From: VBDM01 sp041496705 | GTDB taxonomy: Bacteria; Pseudomonadota; Gammaproteobacteria; Burkholderiales; SG8-39 | Reading direction: 5' to 3' | Length of the DNA: 9,693 bases | NCBI GenBank assembly: GCA_041496705.1 | Contig: JBGQFD010000122.1 | Span: 1 to 9,693, forward strand | Shown here: piece after piece, positions 1-6,918 of the stretch | How positions within the stretch are numbered: the stretch's first letter is position 1 | How the letters are laid out: each line of letters opens with the position of its first letter | Notes under the pieces: generated by a model | Told to the model about the DNA's origin: nothing | The model's input: only the letters and a program-made list of their open reading frames with translations | Database searches by the model: none | Translations under genes and position numbers: made by a program

Positions 1-901
1 AGGTTTCTGAATTGCCGCGGCCATAGGCGACCTCCTCCAGCAGGTTCCATTGCTTCGAGGTCTGCTTCGATGCGGCTACCGCGCTGCCGGTTGGCCCGTT
101 TTCCGTATAGGCGTCCTGGTCGCGCTTCGACCAGAGGTAACCCAGCGAGCTCGTCAGCTTCCAGTTGCCCCAGCCCGAGATATTGGTGAGGTTCGTCGAT
201 GCGAAGCTGCGCTTCGACGAGAAATCGCTGTCCACGGCGGCCGAAGTCAGCGCCCCGGTCCCCACCGTCCTCGACTGATCGGTGCTGAACTTGCCGTAGC
301 CCGCGATCAAGTCCAGGCTCCATGCGTCGGATATCAGCCAGGCGAAATAGGGATTGAGGTTGTACCCGCCCGTCTTTTCGTTTCCGGAATTGAATTTGGT
401 GACGAAATTGCTCGCTTCATAACCGCCCGAGATGCCGAGGACGTACTTGTCGGACCGCGTGACGTCGTATCCGACGAGGACGTTCTGGGTCGCGCCGTAA
501 AAGGCGGTGCGGGAGAAAGTGTTCTCGAGCGAGTCGCTCGCGGAGCTGATCCACAGGCTTTCGGCATTGCCGCCGCCGCTTCCGCCCCCTGCGCCGGATG
601 GGGCATTGGCGGCGGCCGCAAGGTAATTGAAATCGCTGCTGGTGCCCGAACGGTCGTTGGCCGCCAGCATCATGCCGCCGATTTGTGTCACTTTCTTGGA
701 GCTTCCCGGGCGTCGAAGACCGAATATCTGCGCCCTGATGGTCCCTACGATCGGCTGAACCTGCGTTTGGAGGGTGAACGAGTCGGTGATGCTGCTGCTT
801 GGGGCCTGATCCGGCGGCGTGATCAGCGTAAACGCGAGGGCAGCGCTGCCGTATGACAACAACGCACATCCGAGAATCCTGCCGAGGGTCTTCTGGAGCA
901 C
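1..901 (-). CDS. Autotransporter-type outer-membrane beta-barrel protein, partial (C-terminus beyond left edge)
   Basis: Reading the minus strand from a GTG at 901 gives 300 codons without a stop up to the window edge, so the 3' end is missing. The GTG is preceded by AGGAG with a 6-nt spacer. Residues 1-23 look like a Sec signal peptide: K4 and R8, a hydrophobic stretch at 9-22, and an A-L-A cleavage site before F24. Residues 24-100 form a small Ser/Thr/Gln-rich passenger-like part, followed by a glycine-rich linker (102-111). From about 115 onward there are alternating aromatic/Gly/polar segments such as VLVGYDV, YVLGISGGYEAS, YNLNPYFAWLISD and WSLDLIAGYGKF, typical of the autotransporter barrel domain (PF03797 type). 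A full barrel of about 270 residues implies roughly 80-100 residues missing. The gene lies 98 bp downstream of serC on the same strand and seems to have its own promoter. The family is inferred from pattern; substrate or adhesive role is unknown. Confidence 0.8.
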   Translation of the reverse strand, partial: MLQKTLGRILGCALLSYGSAALAFTLITPPDQAPSSSITDSFTLQTQVQPIVGTIRAQIFGLRRPGSSKKVTQIGGMMLAANDRSGTSSDFNYLAAAANAPSGAGGGSGGGNAESLWISSASDSLENTFSRTAFYGATQNVLVGYDVTRSDKYVLGISGGYEASNFVTKFNSGNEKTGGYNLNPYFAWLISDAWSLDLIAGYGKFSTDQSRTVGTGALTSAAVDSDFSSKRSFASTNLTNISGWGNWKLTSSLGYLWSKRDQDAYTENGPTGSAVAASKQTSKQWNLLEEVAYGRGNSET

Positions 902-941
902 GGCGTTCTCCTGGTGGGACACAGTCCGCTATCGTGAAATC

Positions 942-970
942 AGGATAATGTAAGCTAGCGGCAATGGCAA
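942..970 (-). promoter_or_regulatory. Predicted sigma70 promoter of the autotransporter-type gene
   Basis: On the minus strand a -35 box TTGCCA (970-965) is followed by a 17-bp spacer and a -10 box TATCCT (947-942). Each box matches the consensus at four of six positions. The implied start near 935 gives a leader of about 34 nt with AGGAG just before the GTG. This suggests expression independent of gyrA-serC, though read-through from serC is possible because I see no clear terminator between them. Confidence 0.5.
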
Positions 971-999
971 GATGAACACTTGTACTCTGAATCCGAGAA

Positions 1000-2082
1000 T
1001 CACCCCCGCTTCTTCTCGAACTCCCTCATGTACTCCACCAACCGTTTCACGCCCTCGATCGGCATGGCGTTGTAGATCGACGCCCGCATGCCGCCCACCG
1101 CGCGGTGGCCTTTGAGTTGCAGCATGCCGCGGGCTTCGGCGCCTTTCAGGAACTCGCCGTCGAGCTTCGCATCCGCGAGGGTGAACGGGATGTTCATGCG
1201 CGAGCGGTCGGATTTGCGCACCGGGTTCTTGAAGAAGGCGCTCGCGTCGAGGAAGTCGTAGAGGAGTTTCGACTTGGCGATGTTTTTCTTTTCCATCTCC
1301 ACCAAACCGCCCTCTTTCTTCAACCACTGGAACACCAGGCCCGCGACGTACCAGGCGTAGCTCGCCGGGGTGTTCGACATGGAGTCGGCCTCGGCCTGCA
1401 CTTTGTAGTCGAGGACGGTCGGCGTGCCTTCCATGGCGTGGCCGAGCAGGTCTTCGCGCACGACGACGATGACAAGGCCCGCCGGGCCGATGTTCTTCTG
1501 CGCGCCGGCGTAGATCAAGCCGAACTTCGACACGTCGAGCGGACGCGACAGGATGTGCGAGGACGCATCCGCCACGAGCGGCACCCTGCCCGTCTCGGGG
1601 ACCCAGTGAAACTCCACCCCGCCTATGGTCTCGTTCGAGGTGTAGTGCACGTAGGCGGACTTCGGGTCGAGCTGCCAGGTGGACTGCTCGGGCGCATAGG
1701 TGAAATTCTTGCCCTCGGAGCTCGCCGCGACGTTCACTTCGCAGAAGCGGTTCGCCTCCTTGATCGCCTTCTTGCCCCACTCGCCGGTATAGATATAGTC
1801 GGCGGCCTTCTTGCCGGCGAGGAGGTTCATGGGAACCGCCGCGAAGTGCAGCGTCGCGCCGCCCTGGAGGAACAGCACCTTGTAATTGGCAGGGACCTTC
1901 AAGAGCTCGCGGAAATCCTTCTCCGCGGTCGCGGCGATCTCGATGAACTCCTTGCCGCGGTGGCTCATCTCCATCACCGACATGCCCGAACCGTGCCAGT
2001 CGAGCATTTCGGCGGCGGCCTGCGCCAAAACCTCTTCGGGCAGGACCGCGGGGCCCGCGCTGAAATTGATGACCCGCGTCAC
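1000..2082 (-). CDS. serC: Phosphoserine aminotransferase SerC
   Basis: A 360-residue PLP-dependent transaminase (class V fold, cytosolic). It converts 3-phosphohydroxypyruvate to 3-phosphoserine in serine synthesis, and acts on 4-phosphohydroxythreonine in the DXP-dependent pyridoxal phosphate route. Length is as expected (E. coli about 362). Visible family marks are the N-terminus RVINFSAGPAVLP, the SHRGKEF motif at 40-46, D172 in the ADASSHILSRP block, the PLP-binding lysine K196 in GAQKNIGPAG, and the phosphate-binding GHRAVGGMRASIYNAMP block at 325-341. The GTG start overlaps the gyrA TGA as GTGA, with no strong Shine-Dalgarno, so translation is probably coupled to gyrA. Residue 79 is His in GGATLHF where E. 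coli SerC has Gln. In many Betaproteobacteria serC is followed by pheA; here an outer-membrane protein gene follows. Confidence 0.97.
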   Translation of the reverse strand: MTRVINFSAGPAVLPEEVLAQAAAEMLDWHGSGMSVMEMSHRGKEFIEIAATAEKDFRELLKVPANYKVLFLQGGATLHFAAVPMNLLAGKKAADYIYTGEWGKKAIKEANRFCEVNVAASSEGKNFTYAPEQSTWQLDPKSAYVHYTSNETIGGVEFHWVPETGRVPLVADASSHILSRPLDVSKFGLIYAGAQKNIGPAGLVIVVVREDLLGHAMEGTPTVLDYKVQAEADSMSNTPASYAWYVAGLVFQWLKKEGGLVEMEKKNIAKSKLLYDFLDASAFFKNPVRKSDRSRMNIPFTLADAKLDGEFLKGAEARGMLQLKGHRAVGGMRASIYNAMPIEGVKRLVEYMREFEKKRG

Positions 2083-4643
2083 GGTGCTGCTGCCCCGTTC
2101 TCTTCGTCTTCTTCCTTCTCGGCGACGCGCTCGACCCCGGCGAGCTTGGTGCCTTCGTCCAGGTCGATGAGGCGCACGCCTTGCGTGGAGCGGCCCTGCT
2201 CGCGGATCTGCTTGACGCGGGTGCGGATGAGCACGCCGCCGGTGGAGATGAGCATGATCTCGTCCTCGTCGCCCACCAGCACCGCGCCGATGACCTTGCC
2301 GTTGCGCTCGGTGGTCTGGATCGAGATCATCCCTTGCGTGCCGCGGCCGTGGCGCGTGTATTCGGCGATCGCCGTGCGCTTGCCGAAGCCGTTCTCGGTC
2401 GCCGTCAGCACCGTCTGGGTCTCGCTGTCGGCGACCAGCATGGAAATCACGCGCCGGCCTTCGGAGATCTTCATGCCGCGCACGCCGCGCGCCTGGCGTC
2501 CCATCGACCGCACGTCGTCCTCCTCGAAGCGCACCGCCTTGCCGGCATCGGAAAACAGCATCACGTCGTGCTTGCCCTCGGTGATCGCGGCGCCGATCAG
2601 GTGGTCGCCGTCATCGAGCTCCACCGCGATGATCCCCTTCTCGCGCGGGTTGGAGAACTGCGAGAGCGGCGTTTTCTTCACCGTGCCCAGGGCGGTGGCG
2701 AGGAACACGAAATGCTTGTCGTCGTATTCCTTGACCGGAAGCACCGCGTTGACCTTCTCGCCTTCCGAGAGCGGGAAGAGATTCACGATGGGCCTGCCGC
2801 GGCTCGCGCGCGTGCCCTGCGGCACGTTGTAGACCTTGAGCCAATACACCCGGCCGCGCGAGGAGAAGCACAGCATGGTGTCGTGGGTGTTGGCGATGAA
2901 CAGGCGCTCGATGAAGTCGTCTTCCTTGGTGGTCGCCGCCTGCTTGCCGCGCCCGCCGCGGCGCTGCGCGCGGTAGTCGGTCAAGGGCTGCGACTTGATG
3001 TAGCCCGCGTGGGAGAAGGTCACCACCACGTCCGCCGAGGCGATGAGGTCCTCCATCTGCAGGTCCTCGGCCTGCTCGATGATCTCGCTCTTGCGCTTGT
3101 CGCCGTACTGGGTCTTGAGCGCCTTCAGCTCCTCGGAGATGATCGCGGTGATGCGCGCCGGCTTGGCGAGCATGTCGAGAAACTCCGCGATCTGCCCGAT
3201 CAATTCCTTGTACTCGGCGACGATCTTGTCCTGCTCCAGGCCGGTGAGCCGCTGCAGGCGCATCTCCAGGATCGCCTGCGCCTGGGCGTCGGAAAGCCTG
3301 TAGCCGTCCTTCTGCAGACCGAACTGCGCGCCCAGGCCTTCGGGGCGCGAGGCGTCCGCCGCGGCGCGGTTGAGCATCTCCTCGACCACCGACGAGCGCC
3401 AGGCCCTCGCCATCAGCGCGACCTTGGCCTCAGGCGGAGTCTGCGATTTCTTGATCAGCTCGATGATCGCGTCGACGTTCGACAAGGCCACCGCCAGGCC
3501 TTCCTGGATGTGCGCCTTCTTCCTCGCCTCGCGCAAATCGAAGAGCGTGCGCCGCGTCACCACCTCGCGCCGGTGCGCGAGGAACGCGCCGAGCATCTGC
3601 TTGAGATTCAGCAGCCGCGGCTGGCCGTCGATCAGCGCCACCATGTTGACGCCGAAGGTGTCCTGCAGCTGGGTCTGCTTGAACAGGTTGTTGAGGATGA
3701 CCTCCGGTATTTCGCCGCGCTTCAGTTCAATGACCACGCGCATTCCGGACTTGTCCGACTCGTCCTGGACGTGGGCGATGCCCTCGATCTTCTTGTCGTT
3801 GACCAGCTCGGCGATGCGCTCGAGCAGGGTCTTCTTGTTGACCTGGTAAGGCAGCTCGTCGACGATGATCGACTGGCGGTTGCCTTTTTCGACATCCTCG
3901 AAATGAGTCCGGGCCCGCATGACGATGCGGCCGCGGCCGGTGCGGTAGCCCTCGCGCACGCCCGAGATGCCGTAGATGATCCCCGCGGTGGGGAAGTCGG
4001 GCGCCGGCATGACCTTGATCAACTCGTCGATATCCAGATCGGGCTTCTTCAGCAGCGCCTGGCAGGCATCGACGACTTCGCCCAGATTGTGCGGCGGGAT
4101 GTTCGTCGCCATGCCGACCGCTATCCCCGAGGACCCGTTGATCAGCAGGTTGGGAATTTTCGTCGGCAGCGCCGTCGGCTCCTGCTCCTTGCCGTCGTAA
4201 TTGGCGACGAAATCGACGGTCTCCTTTTCGATATCGGCGAGGATCTCCGAGGCGATGCGGTCGAGGCGACACTCCGTATACCGGTAGGCCGCGGCGGCAT
4301 CGCCGTCGATCGAGCCGAAGTTGCCCTGCCCGTCGATCAGGGTATAGCGCATGGAGAAGTCCTGCGCCATGCGCACCAGCGCCTCGTAGGTCGCGGTATC
4401 GCCGTGGGGGTGGTACTTGCCGAGCACCTCGCCGACCACCCGGGCGCATTTCACGTACGGCCGGTTCCAGACGTTGTTGGCCTCGTGCATGGCGAAAAGC
4501 ACGCGCCGGTGCACCGGCTTCAGCCCGTCGCGCACGTCGGGGAGCGCCCGGCCGACGATCACGCTCATCGCGTAATCGAGGTAGGAGCGCCGCATCTCCT
4601 CTTCCAGGCTTACGGGAAGAGTTTCCTTGGCGAATTGATCCAT
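2079..4643 (-). CDS. gyrA: DNA gyrase subunit A
   Basis: An 854-residue breakage-reunion subunit of DNA gyrase. With GyrB (outside the window) it introduces negative supercoils using ATP. Numbering coincides with E. coli over the key sites: catalytic Tyr122 in the AYRYTE block, and the GyrA box QRRGGRG at 560-566, which marks a true gyrase rather than ParC. The winged-helix/tower region covers about 1-490, with coiled-coil helices near 365-490. Six beta-pinwheel blades follow, and the protein ends in an acidic tail (EKEEDEEN, 842-849) of the kind known to modulate wrapping in GyrA. The quinolone region has Thr83 and Glu87 (KYHPHGDTATYE). The ATG at 4643 has GGAAG 5 nt upstream. The gene is transcribed divergently from the OmpA-like lipoprotein gene and its stop overlaps the serC start. 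Confidence 0.99.
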   Translation of the reverse strand: MDQFAKETLPVSLEEEMRRSYLDYAMSVIVGRALPDVRDGLKPVHRRVLFAMHEANNVWNRPYVKCARVVGEVLGKYHPHGDTATYEALVRMAQDFSMRYTLIDGQGNFGSIDGDAAAAYRYTECRLDRIASEILADIEKETVDFVANYDGKEQEPTALPTKIPNLLINGSSGIAVGMATNIPPHNLGEVVDACQALLKKPDLDIDELIKVMPAPDFPTAGIIYGISGVREGYRTGRGRIVMRARTHFEDVEKGNRQSIIVDELPYQVNKKTLLERIAELVNDKKIEGIAHVQDESDKSGMRVVIELKRGEIPEVILNNLFKQTQLQDTFGVNMVALIDGQPRLLNLKQMLGAFLAHRREVVTRRTLFDLREARKKAHIQEGLAVALSNVDAIIELIKKSQTPPEAKVALMARAWRSSVVEEMLNRAAADASRPEGLGAQFGLQKDGYRLSDAQAQAILEMRLQRLTGLEQDKIVAEYKELIGQIAEFLDMLAKPARITAIISEELKALKTQYGDKRKSEIIEQAEDLQMEDLIASADVVVTFSHAGYIKSQPLTDYRAQRRGGRGKQAATTKEDDFIERLFIANTHDTMLCFSSRGRVYWLKVYNVPQGTRASRGRPIVNLFPLSEGEKVNAVLPVKEYDDKHFVFLATALGTVKKTPLSQFSNPREKGIIAVELDDGDHLIGAAITEGKHDVMLFSDAGKAVRFEEDDVRSMGRQARGVRGMKISEGRRVISMLVADSETQTVLTATENGFGKRTAIAEYTRHGRGTQGMISIQTTERNGKVIGAVLVGDEDEIMLISTGGVLIRTRVKQIREQGRSTQGVRLIDLDEGTKLAGVERVAEKEEDEENGAAAP

Positions 4644-4688
4644 GAGCGCTTCCGACTCGAAACCGCGTGCGTGTCCGGGAAAAGCGAA

Positions 4689-4697
4689 ATTTTATCA
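4689..4697 (-). promoter_or_regulatory. Predicted extended -10 promoter of gyrA
   Basis: Reading the minus strand, TGATAAAAT is a TGn extension plus a near-consensus -10 box (TAAAAT, five of six). No convincing -35 lies 16-18 bp upstream, which an extended -10 promoter can tolerate. The start would be near 4682, giving a leader of about 39 nt. The region between gyrA and the divergent lipoprotein gene (4644-4846) is 203 bp and contains both promoters. Confidence 0.5.
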
Positions 4698-4780
4698 GCT
4701 TAAGAGGGGCCGAACCACCCGAGCGTGAGTCCTGGAGCAGCGTTCCAAGTTCGGAAAAACGGATCGCTGCCGCTGTGGTG

Positions 4781-4786
4781 TATGAT
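4781..4786 (+). promoter_or_regulatory. Possible -10 box of the first OmpA-like lipoprotein gene
   Basis: TATGAT matches the sigma70 -10 consensus at five of six positions and sits 66 bp before the start codon, in the divergent intergenic region. I cannot find a good -35 at 16-18 bp spacing, so this is a weak call based mainly on position. Confidence 0.3.
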
Positions 4787-4846
4787 TTCGCGCTAGTCGT
4801 CGAAGCCGCATTTCGCAGCCGATCCGATCAAGGAGGAGAATCCAAA

Positions 4847-5419
4847 ATGAAGACGCTCACGCTCGCTTCCGCAGCTTCGATCGTTGCCCTCCTCGCCGCC
4901 TGCGCGAGCGCGCCGGAACCCGCTCCCACCCCCGCACCCGCCCCGGCTCCCGCGCCGCGCCAGTCGCTGCCGGTGCCCCCGCCGGCGCAGGCTCAGGCCC
5001 CGGCGCCAGCCGCCGCGCCCGCCGCGCCCAAGCGCTGCGACGCTTCGGCGACCCTCCAGAAGGACGAGACCTTCGCTTTCGATCGATACGCGCTCGCCCC
5101 TGCGGCGAAGGCGCGCCTGGATCGGGACGTGATCGGCAAGCTCGCGACCTGCGCCAGCGTGGAAGCGGTCGTGGTCGAGGGACACGCGGACCGGATCGGC
5201 AGCCAGCAGTACAACCAGAAGCTCTCCGAGCGTCGTGCCGACAGCGTCAAGGCCTACCTGGTCAGCAAGGGCGCGGATCGCAACAGGATCGAGACGATCG
5301 GCATGGGCAAGACCGTGCCGGCGAAGTTCTGTCCCGAGGGCAGCAAGCGCGCGGAACTCATCGTCTGCCTCGCCCCCAACCGGCGCGCCATCGTCTCGAT
5401 CAAAGGCCCGGCAAGGTAG
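4847..5419 (+). CDS. OmpA-like peptidoglycan-binding outer-membrane lipoprotein (first paralogue)
   Basis: A 190-residue envelope protein that should tether the outer membrane to peptidoglycan. The ATG at 4847 follows AGGAGGAG with a short spacer. The frame is open further upstream, but only this start gives a lipoprotein signal (K2, hydrophobic 4-16, lipobox L16-A-A-C19). Ala at +2 favours outer-membrane sorting. Residues 23-63 form an Ala/Pro linker containing QSLPVPPPAQ. An OmpA C-terminal domain spans about 64-187, with the diaminopimelate-contacting pair D115 (GHADRIG) and R130 in N123-x2-LS-x2-RA-x2-V, equivalent to E. coli OmpA D271 and R286. C162 and C174 match the E. coli OmpA disulfide, and an extra pair, C64/C102, is present. 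There is no N-terminal barrel, so it resembles Pal-type proteins more than classical OmpA. Betaproteobacteria often have an ompA-type gene beside gyrA. Confidence 0.93.
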   Translation: MKTLTLASAASIVALLAACASAPEPAPTPAPAPAPAPRQSLPVPPPAQAQAPAPAAAPAAPKRCDASATLQKDETFAFDRYALAPAAKARLDRDVIGKLATCASVEAVVVEGHADRIGSQQYNQKLSERRADSVKAYLVSKGADRNRIETIGMGKTVPAKFCPEGSKRAELIVCLAPNRRAIVSIKGPAR

Positions 5420-5426
5420 CTCCGCC

Positions 5427-5450
5427 GGCCCGGGTCCGGCCGCCCGGGCC
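5427..5450 (+). terminator. GC-rich hairpin between the lipoprotein and deaminase genes (possible attenuator or mRNA-stabilising stem)
   Basis: GGCCCGGG (5427-5434) and CCCGGGCC (5443-5450) form a perfect 8-bp stem with an 8-nt loop, starting 8 bp after the lipoprotein stop. It is followed by CTTCTC rather than a run of T, so it is a poor intrinsic terminator. It could partly terminate transcription or protect the abundant lipoprotein mRNA from 3' decay. The deaminase start lies only 11 bp beyond it. Confidence 0.45.
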
Positions 5451-5461
5451 CTTCTCGAGAG

Positions 5462-6796
5462 ATGCAGGCGGTCGACTTACTGATCAGCGCCCGCTGGGTC
5501 ATCCCGGTGGAGCCCGCGATGGCGGTGCTCGCCGACCACAGCGTCGCGGTGGCCGCAGGGCGCATCGTTGCGCTGCTGCCCACGGCGGAAGCCGAGCGCC
5601 TGTACGAGCCTGCGCAGCGCGTGCGTCTCGCGCAGCACGCCCTGCTGCCCGGCCTCGTCAACCTGCACACGCATGCCGCCATGACCCTGATGCGCGGTCT
5701 TGCCGACGACCTGCCGCTGATGACCTGGCTCAAGGACCACGTCTGGCCCGCCGAAGCAAGACACGTATCGCCCGAGTTCGTCCACGACGGCACTCTGCTC
5801 GCCTGCGTCGAGATGCTGCGCGGCGGCGTGACCTGCTTCAACGAGATGTATTTCCACCCGGAAGCCGCGGCGCGCGCAGCAATTAAGGCCGGAATGCGCG
5901 CGGCGATCGGAATCATCGCCTTCGAAGTCCCGACTCCCTACGCCGCCGACGCCGACGATTACATCGCCAAAGGCCTCGCAGCGCGCGACGCCTTGAAGGA
6001 CGAGCCGCTGCTGTCGTTCTGCATGGCGCCGCACGCCCCGTATACGGTGAGCGACCGGACCTTTGTGCGAATCGCGACCATCGCCGAGGAGCTCGACGTT
6101 CCGATCCATATCCACCTGCACGAGACGCGCCACGAGATCGAGGAAAGCCTCGCGCAGCACGGCATGCGGCCGCTGCAGCGCCTGCAGGCACTGGGGCTGC
6201 TCGGACCGCGGCTCATCGCCGTGCACGCCGTGCACACTACCAGCCAGGAAATGGACACGCTTGCGCGCTTCGGCGCTTCGGTCGCGCACTGCCCTTCCTC
6301 GAACCTGAAGCTCGCCAGCGGCTTCGCCCCGGTGGCGGCGATGCTCGAGCGCGGCATCAATGTCGGCCTGGGCACCGACGGCGCGGCGAGCAACAATCGC
6401 CTGGACCTGTTCCAGGAGATGCGCAGCGCCGCCTTGCTGGCGAAGGCGGTCGCGGAGGATGCCCAGGCCATGCCGGCCCACCAGGCGCTGGCTGCGGCGA
6501 CGCTGCACGGCGCCCGCGCGCTCGGCCTGGAGTCTTCGATCGGGTCGATCGTTTCGGGCAAGCACGCCGATCTGTGCGCCGCCGCCCTGGAGGCTCCGGA
6601 GCTCGCCCCCTGCTACGACGTCGTTTCGCATCTGGTCTACGCGGCCGGACGCGAGCACGTGTCGCACGTCTGGGTCGCCGGAGTTGCGCGCGTCAGCGAC
6701 GGCGAGTTGCTCAGCCCCGCGGCGCGCAACTTGAATAACCGTATTCTTTTGTGGCACAATAAGTTAGCCGCAGAAACCAAAGCGGTCAGCGCTTAG
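5462..6796 (+). CDS. mtaD: 5'-methylthioadenosine/S-adenosylhomocysteine deaminase family amidohydrolase
   Basis: A 444-residue cytosolic metal-dependent hydrolase of the TRZ/ATZ branch of the amidohydrolase superfamily. Relatives deaminate the adenine ring of methylthioadenosine or S-adenosylhomocysteine to the inosine form. Visible metal and substrate residues: H69 and H71 (NLHTH), E128 (FNEMY), H191 (APHAPYT), H218 with E221 (HIHLHET), H255 in VHAVHT, and D306 (GLGTDGAASNN). The N-terminal beta-sandwich part (VDLLISARWVIPVEP) is conserved in the family, which supports the ATG at 5462, although no proper Shine-Dalgarno is visible. In Pseudomonas aeruginosa a homologue (PA3170) characterised as a methylthioadenosine deaminase lies between gyrA and ubiG, as here. 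Guanine deaminase or other TRZ/ATZ activities cannot be excluded from sequence alone. The last dozen codons are unusually AT-rich and appear to contain a promoter. Confidence 0.9.
   Translation: MQAVDLLISARWVIPVEPAMAVLADHSVAVAAGRIVALLPTAEAERLYEPAQRVRLAQHALLPGLVNLHTHAAMTLMRGLADDLPLMTWLKDHVWPAEARHVSPEFVHDGTLLACVEMLRGGVTCFNEMYFHPEAAARAAIKAGMRAAIGIIAFEVPTPYAADADDYIAKGLAARDALKDEPLLSFCMAPHAPYTVSDRTFVRIATIAEELDVPIHIHLHETRHEIEESLAQHGMRPLQRLQALGLLGPRLIAVHAVHTTSQEMDTLARFGASVAHCPSSNLKLASGFAPVAAMLERGINVGLGTDGAASNNRLDLFQEMRSAALLAKAVAEDAQAMPAHQALAAATLHGARALGLESSIGSIVSGKHADLCAAALEAPELAPCYDVVSHLVYAAGREHVSHVWVAGVARVSDGELLSPAARNLNNRILLWHNKLAAETKAVSA
6731..6760 (+). promoter_or_regulatory. Predicted sigma70 promoter inside the 3' end of the deaminase gene, for the second lipoprotein
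   Basis: TTGAAT (6731-6736), an 18-bp spacer and CACAAT (6755-6760) form a moderate promoter; each box matches four of six positions. A perfect inverted repeat, TTGTG-G-CACAA (6749-6759), overlaps the -10 box and could be an operator. The start would fall near 6767, giving a leader of about 150 nt before the lipoprotein ATG at 6919. The surrounding codons are far richer in A+T than the rest of the gene. Confidence 0.4.
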
Positions 6797-6918
6797 CAGC
6801 CGGTCCCTGGAAGACAGAGAAACCAAATTCGAGGCGCGTGCACCGGGTTCAGCCGAATGACGACAAAAGGCCGACGCGGTCTCAACAACCGCCTGGGTGA
6901 CAACCAAGGAGAGAAAGC

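Noticed and set aside
50..856. A 268-codon plus-strand open frame at the left end
   Set aside because: The opposite strand encodes a barrel protein with signal peptide, Shine-Dalgarno and promoter over the same bases; this frame has none of these.
866..877. A lipobox-like I-L-G-C at residues 9-12 of the barrel protein
   Set aside because: It is too close to the N-terminus and lies inside the hydrophobic core; the A-L-A site before F24 fits a signal peptidase I cleavage better.
1105..2832. A 575-codon plus-strand open frame opposite serC and the end of gyrA
   Set aside because: It crosses two well-supported minus-strand genes, shows no family signature and changes composition sharply midway, as expected of an antisense shadow.
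2181..4703. An 840-codon plus-strand open frame opposite gyrA
   Set aside because: It is antisense to an intact gyrA, has biased Arg/Asp/His/Leu/Val composition, no recognisable domain and no ribosome-binding site. High GC with third-position bias makes such long shadow frames.
4667..4846. A 60-codon N-terminal extension of the first OmpA-like lipoprotein
   Set aside because: It would bury the lipoprotein signal and ignore the strong AGGAGGAG before the ATG at 4847; it would also cover the intergenic promoters.
4923..5032. Low-complexity CCCGC/GCC repeats in the lipoprotein linkers, considered as a possible tandem repeat or CRISPR-like array
   Set aside because: They are in-frame Ala-Pro codon repeats inside lipoprotein genes, with no spacer structure.
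6751..6768. A sigma54-like TGGCAC element at the end of the deaminase gene
   Set aside because: The GG and following GC are 14 bp apart instead of 12, and the -12 part is poor.
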